Source: a bacterium (GTDB lineage Bacteria > Cyanobacteriota > Vampirovibrionia > Gastranaerophilales > Gastranaerophilaceae). From it: DNA of 33,289 nt. Positions 33,147 to 33,289 of this stretch are shown here, one piece after another. The DNA is taken from the NCBI GenBank assembly GCA_017396025.1, contig JAFQNF010000004.1, positions 1-33,289 of the forward strand, read 5' to 3'. The notes beneath the pieces were generated by a model, which saw only the letters and a program-made list of their open reading frames with translations, searched no databases and was not told where the DNA came from. Position numbers and translations under genes: made by a program. Each line of letters starts with the position of its first letter. The stretch's first letter is position 1.

Positions 33147-33289
33147 TTAATACAATGGGTATTTTTCGCAAAGTTTTAAAGAACGTTCTCTTAATTCTTT
33201 AATTTTTGCTTCATCTTTTGTGTCAGATATTTTTACAGCTTCTGCAATAATTTTGCCAACTTCTTTCATATCTTCTTCCTTAAATCCTC
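33147..33289 (-). CDS. glyA: Serine hydroxymethyltransferase, C-terminal end only
   Basis: The minus-strand frame is open to the window edge and ends at TAA (33149-33147). It encodes 47 residues: GFKEEDMKEVGKIIAEAVKI, then a charged helix and the end LKLCEKYPLY. The GF-x-EEDM start and the R-x-L-C-x-x-[FY]-P-L-Y terminus are those of GlyA, the enzyme that converts serine and tetrahydrofolate to glycine and methylene-tetrahydrofolate. The 5' end lies beyond the window. It stands 10 bases upstream of the WecA-like gene, so it probably heads or belongs to the same operon. It is too short to see catalytic residues. Confidence 0.85.
   Translation of the reverse strand, partial: GFKEEDMKEVGKIIAEAVKISDTKDEAKIKELRERSLKLCEKYPLY

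Overview
The window is AT-rich bacterial DNA, densely packed with genes on both strands. It uses standard code 11 starts (ATG, plus several TTG), purine-rich ribosome binding sites and sigma-70-like promoters. No stretch longer than about 210 bases lacks a gene, and I saw no tRNA, rRNA, CRISPR array, insertion sequence or prophage gene. The gene set suggests a member of the non-photosynthetic cyanobacterial relatives (Vampirovibrionota/Melainabacteria, perhaps Gastranaerophilales). Pointers are a DUF2993 protein, a small receiver-less LuxR-type regulator, a sxtI/J/K-like trio and generally low GC. This placement is inference from gene content and has not been tested by phylogeny.

Layout. Positions 1-6389 are mostly plus strand: the end of class II aldolase (fba), a small acidic protein, a DUF475/TerC-like membrane protein, a small minus-strand gene, fabI, and a lemA operon with two tandem DUF3137 paralogues. 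Positions 6391-7954 (minus) hold ndk-tgt. Positions 8082-12221 (plus) form an operon of a large TPR protein, a 51-residue DUF5989/SxtK-like protein (9839-9994), an SxtJ-like membrane protein and a NodU/SxtI-type carbamoyltransferase. A uridine-kinase-like gene with an unusual N-terminal extension follows on the minus strand, divergent from polA. polA is coupled to a small exported protein and followed by a membrane protein with an HELGH metalloprotease motif. lpd (minus) and a secreted HESVHH protein (plus) come next.

Positions 19670-33289 are all minus strand. The upstream part is a run of tightly spaced or overlapping genes: glyA (partial), a WecA/TagO-type phosphoglycosyltransferase, def, fmt, aroH, a degenerate PurD-like ATP-grasp protein, ylxR, infB, rbfA, truB, a DUF2993 protein and a GerMN protein. 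It links translation initiation, rRNA/tRNA maturation and envelope functions. After it, with its own promoter, comes a LuxR-type regulator, then a protein built only of ClpA/ClpC-type N-domain repeats (six, no ATPase) that overlaps a U32-family (RlhA-like) gene.

The items most worth a second look are the TPR-SxtK-SxtJ-SxtI-like operon, the ATPase-less six-repeat Clp_N protein coupled to the U32 gene, and the PurD-like protein whose catalytic motifs are lost, placed where nusA usually precedes ylxR-infB. Two HExxH proteins of no recognised family and a perfect 13-bp inverted repeat inside the U32 gene follow.
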